Part shown: positions 62,333-64,000 of the stretch, in pieces
How the letters are laid out: each line of letters begins with the position of its first letter
Position numbering within the stretch: the first letter of the stretch is position 1
Source of the DNA: Paenibacillus fonticola DSM 21315
Lineage (GTDB): Bacteria > Bacillota > Bacilli > Paenibacillales > Paenibacillaceae
Direction: 5' to 3'
Assembly: GCF_000381905.1 (NCBI RefSeq)
Contig: NZ_KB907255.1
Span: 24,638 to 88,637 of the forward strand
Length of the DNA: 64,000 bases
The notes under the pieces: generated by a model
Seen by the model: only the letters and a program-made list of their open reading frames with translations
What the model was told of the DNA's origin: nothing
The model's database searches: none
Translations under genes and position numbers: made by a program

Positions 62333-62511
62333 ATGATGTAATCCTCCTGTATACTTTAAATTTGGGTCCGGTGCAATGCTCACGAACTCGATTATATTAA
62401 ATTTAAGCATTCTTTCTCAACTGGACAAGGTTTGCCTTAAACGCTAACAAGTGATGAAATCTTGTTATTTCTGCATCATACAGCGATTTGCTCTCTTTTT
62501 TGGCCCTCCTT

Positions 62512-62546
62512 AAAAAAAAGCACCCTGCATCGTACATGCAAGGCGC
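62512..62546 (-). terminator. Terminator of the hybrid kinase gene
   Basis: On the minus strand GCGCCTTGCAT and ATGCAGGGTGC pair (two G-T pairs) around five bases, then eight T. Confidence 0.85.
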
Positions 62547-62584
62547 ATTCCATTCATACGGGTATAGCTGTATTTTGCACACGG

Positions 62585-64000
62585 TTATCCGAAATACTTT
62601 GCAATCATTTCCGCGATGGCCGTGCTCTTGATCGGCTTGCTTATATAATCATCCATCCCTGCATTCAGACAGTTTTCTCTGTCGCCCTTCAATGCGTTAG
62701 CGGTGACGGCGATAATAATCGGCCATTTATCCGCCGGTACTGTCTCCTTAATGACCCGCGTGGCGTCAAGCCCGTTAAGCTCAGGCATATGAACATCCAT
62801 GAAAATGAGGTCAAACGGTTCATAAGCGATTTTCTGAATGACCTCTATACCGTTCGAAACGATTGTAATCTGATGGCCGAGCCGCTCCAGCATTTTTTTC
62901 AACACGATCTGGTTAATTTCATTATCTTCGGCTACGAGAATATTGAGCGCTGGGCCATGCATTCTGTCCAGGAAACTCAATTCAGCACCTTGACCGGCAG
63001 CAAAATTTTTCGCCGGCTCCCGCAGAGCGATATGGAAGGCAAAGACAGCCCCCTGCCCTTCCGCAGGCTGGATCCAAATGTCCCCATCCATCAGCCCGAT
63101 CAGCCGCTTTGTAATCGCCAGCCCCAATCCCGTGCCTTCATAATTGCGCGTCATGAAATGGTCGAGCTGGGAGAACGGTTCGAACAGATGCGATATTTTA
63201 TCCTTGGGAATGCCGATTCCGGTATCTTTGACGACAATCTTCAATCTGACACAGCCTTCCTTCCTCTCCGCCAGATCAACCGTTATCGACACCCCGCCGT
63301 TAAAAGTAAATTTCACTGCATTGCCGACCAAATTGAGAAAAATCTGCTTCAGGCGATCCGGGTCCCCGATCAACGCTTCTGGAATTTCGGGATGGACGTT
63401 GTATTCCATCGTCAGCCCCTTCTCCCTGGCCTTTGGCGTAAGCACGTCCAGCGTCTCGGAGATGCATTTGCGAATATCGAACGTTTCCTTATGCAATACG
63501 CTCTTCCCGGATTCGATCTTGGCAAAATCAAGAATATCGTTAATGATGCTTAACAGCGTATCGCCGCTTTTACGAATAATATCCAAGTACTCCCTCTGGG
63601 TATCGTCCAGTTCCGTTGCTTCAAGCAGCAGATCGGTCATGCCAATGACCCCGTTCATCGGCGTGCGGATTTCATGGCTCATCATAGCCAGAAACTCGCT
63701 TTTGGCCTTGTTCGTGCTTTCCGCCGCTTCCTTGGCTATGAGCAGCCTTTTTTGCTCGGTAATATCCTTAGCAATAATATAGAAGCCTACGTTCTCGCTA
63801 TTGACAATGATCGGCGCAATCGTCGTAAGCACCTCTACCGTCTCGCCGTGCTTATTATGGAGCTTATCGATCAGTTTCTCGATGCTCGGATCATTAATGG
63901 ACTCCTTCAGAATACGCTTTACGTATTTCTCGCCGATAAAGCGCGAAAAGCTCTTGCCGGCCATTTCTTCGATCGCATAGCCTGTCATCTTCACCGCCAT
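62585..64000 (-). CDS. PAS-containing hybrid histidine kinase, 5' end beyond window
   Basis: The visible part is 471 codons and the true start lies beyond the right edge. It begins inside a PAS domain ([13 protein letters not shown], then [11 protein letters not shown] and [10 protein letters not shown]), followed by a coiled coil and HisKA with His109 of the visible part ([10 protein letters not shown]). The ATPase has [10 protein letters not shown] and [12 protein letters not shown], and a receiver with the phospho-Asp in [14 protein letters not shown] follows. It is very similar in build to the kinase at 13703-15403. No partner regulator is in view. Confidence 0.88.
   Translation of the reverse strand: MAVKMTGYAIEEMAGKSFSRFIGEKYVKRILKESINDPSIEKLIDKLHNKHGETVEVLTTIAPIIVNSENVGFYIIAKDITEQKRLLIAKEAAESTNKAKSEFLAMMSHEIRTPMNGVIGMTDLLLEATELDDTQREYLDIIRKSGDTLLSIINDILDFAKIESGKSVLHKETFDIRKCISETLDVLTPKAREKGLTMEYNVHPEIPEALIGDPDRLKQIFLNLVGNAVKFTFNGGVSITVDLAERKEGCVRLKIVVKDTGIGIPKDKISHLFEPFSQLDHFMTRNYEGTGLGLAITKRLIGLMDGDIWIQPAEGQGAVFAFHIALREPAKNFAAGQGAELSFLDRMHGPALNILVAEDNEINQIVLKKMLERLGHQITIVSNGIEVIQKIAYEPFDLIFMDVHMPELNGLDATRVIKETVPADKWPIIIAVTANALKGDRENCLNAGMDDYISKPIKSTAIAEMIAKYFG

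Noticed and set aside
62333..62365. TTGCAC-N17-TATACA promoter just before the SulP start
   Set aside because: Its -10 abuts the AGGAGG site, so a transcript from it would lack the ribosome site.
62462..63553. 363-codon plus-strand frame opposite the last kinase
   Set aside because: It is an antisense shadow; the minus strand encodes intact kinase and receiver motifs throughout.

Overview
The window looks like a chromosome segment of a spore-forming Bacillota of the Paenibacillus type. GC is moderate (about 50%). Shine-Dalgarno sites are strong (AAAGGAGG-like). The gene set (YyaC, DUF1128, DUF5665, DUF6483, YtxH, RsbV/RsbW/SigB, CydABS, CvfC/YpgR, YqkE, many hybrid histidine kinases) and the many decayed short repeats between genes fit that group. 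No rRNA, tRNA, CRISPR array, prophage or plasmid replication gene was seen.

Layout. 1-4.2 kb: the 5' part of a very repeat-rich O-antigen-ligase-like polymerase running off the left edge, then a methyltransferase and a DUF6483 protein. 4.5-5.1 kb: a non-coding array of 12 palindromes spaced 51-52 bp apart. 5.5-11.9 kb: housekeeping and small stress or sporulation genes (hydrolase, YyaC, DUF1128, pirin, asparaginase, YtxH, DUF5665, CorA). 12.07-21.3 kb: a seven-gene sigma-B locus with an RR-PP2C phosphatase, a 1224-aa HAMP-GAF-kinase with three receivers, a CheR-type methyltransferase, a second REC-kinase-REC protein, RsbV, RsbW and SigB. It resembles the RsbK-RsbM-RsbY system of the Bacillus cereus group, with an extra kinase. 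Just upstream, at 21.4-23.4 kb, lie likely regulon members (YflT-type general stress protein, YtxG/DUF948, DUF1328) with matching GTTTC(A/G)-N14-GG(G/T)TAA promoters.

24-29 kb: envelope proteins, an NlpC/P60 hydrolase, an orphan acetolactate synthase large subunit and a Mn-type CDF exporter. 29.4-30.4 kb: a decayed IS1182-like element. 30.4-45.5 kb: an ABC-F protein, an UlaG-like metallo-hydrolase, the cydABS oxidase with a new 43-codon leader ORF, CvfC, a transglutaminase-like secreted protein, TrxB, a P1B-4 metal ATPase and a MetY-like sulfhydrylase. 45.8-52.2 kb: an ECF sigma factor and two ABC-2 transporter groups in an overlapping array. 52.4-56 kb: AEC carrier, Def, YqkE, a MazF-like protein and a pair of structured RNA elements with their own promoter. 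56-60.8 kb: a TetR/MBL/MMPL efflux locus with clear operators, flanked by a second TetR. 60.9-64 kb: a SulP transporter and a hybrid kinase truncated by the right edge.

Two themes recur. One is in-frame short tandem repeats in unrelated proteins (polymerase, metal ATPase, ECF sigma tail, ABC permease). The other is intergenic repeat families. The strongest candidates for undescribed biology are the palindrome array (4.5-5.1 kb), the twin RNA elements (55.7-56.0 kb) and the expanded sigma-B signalling locus.
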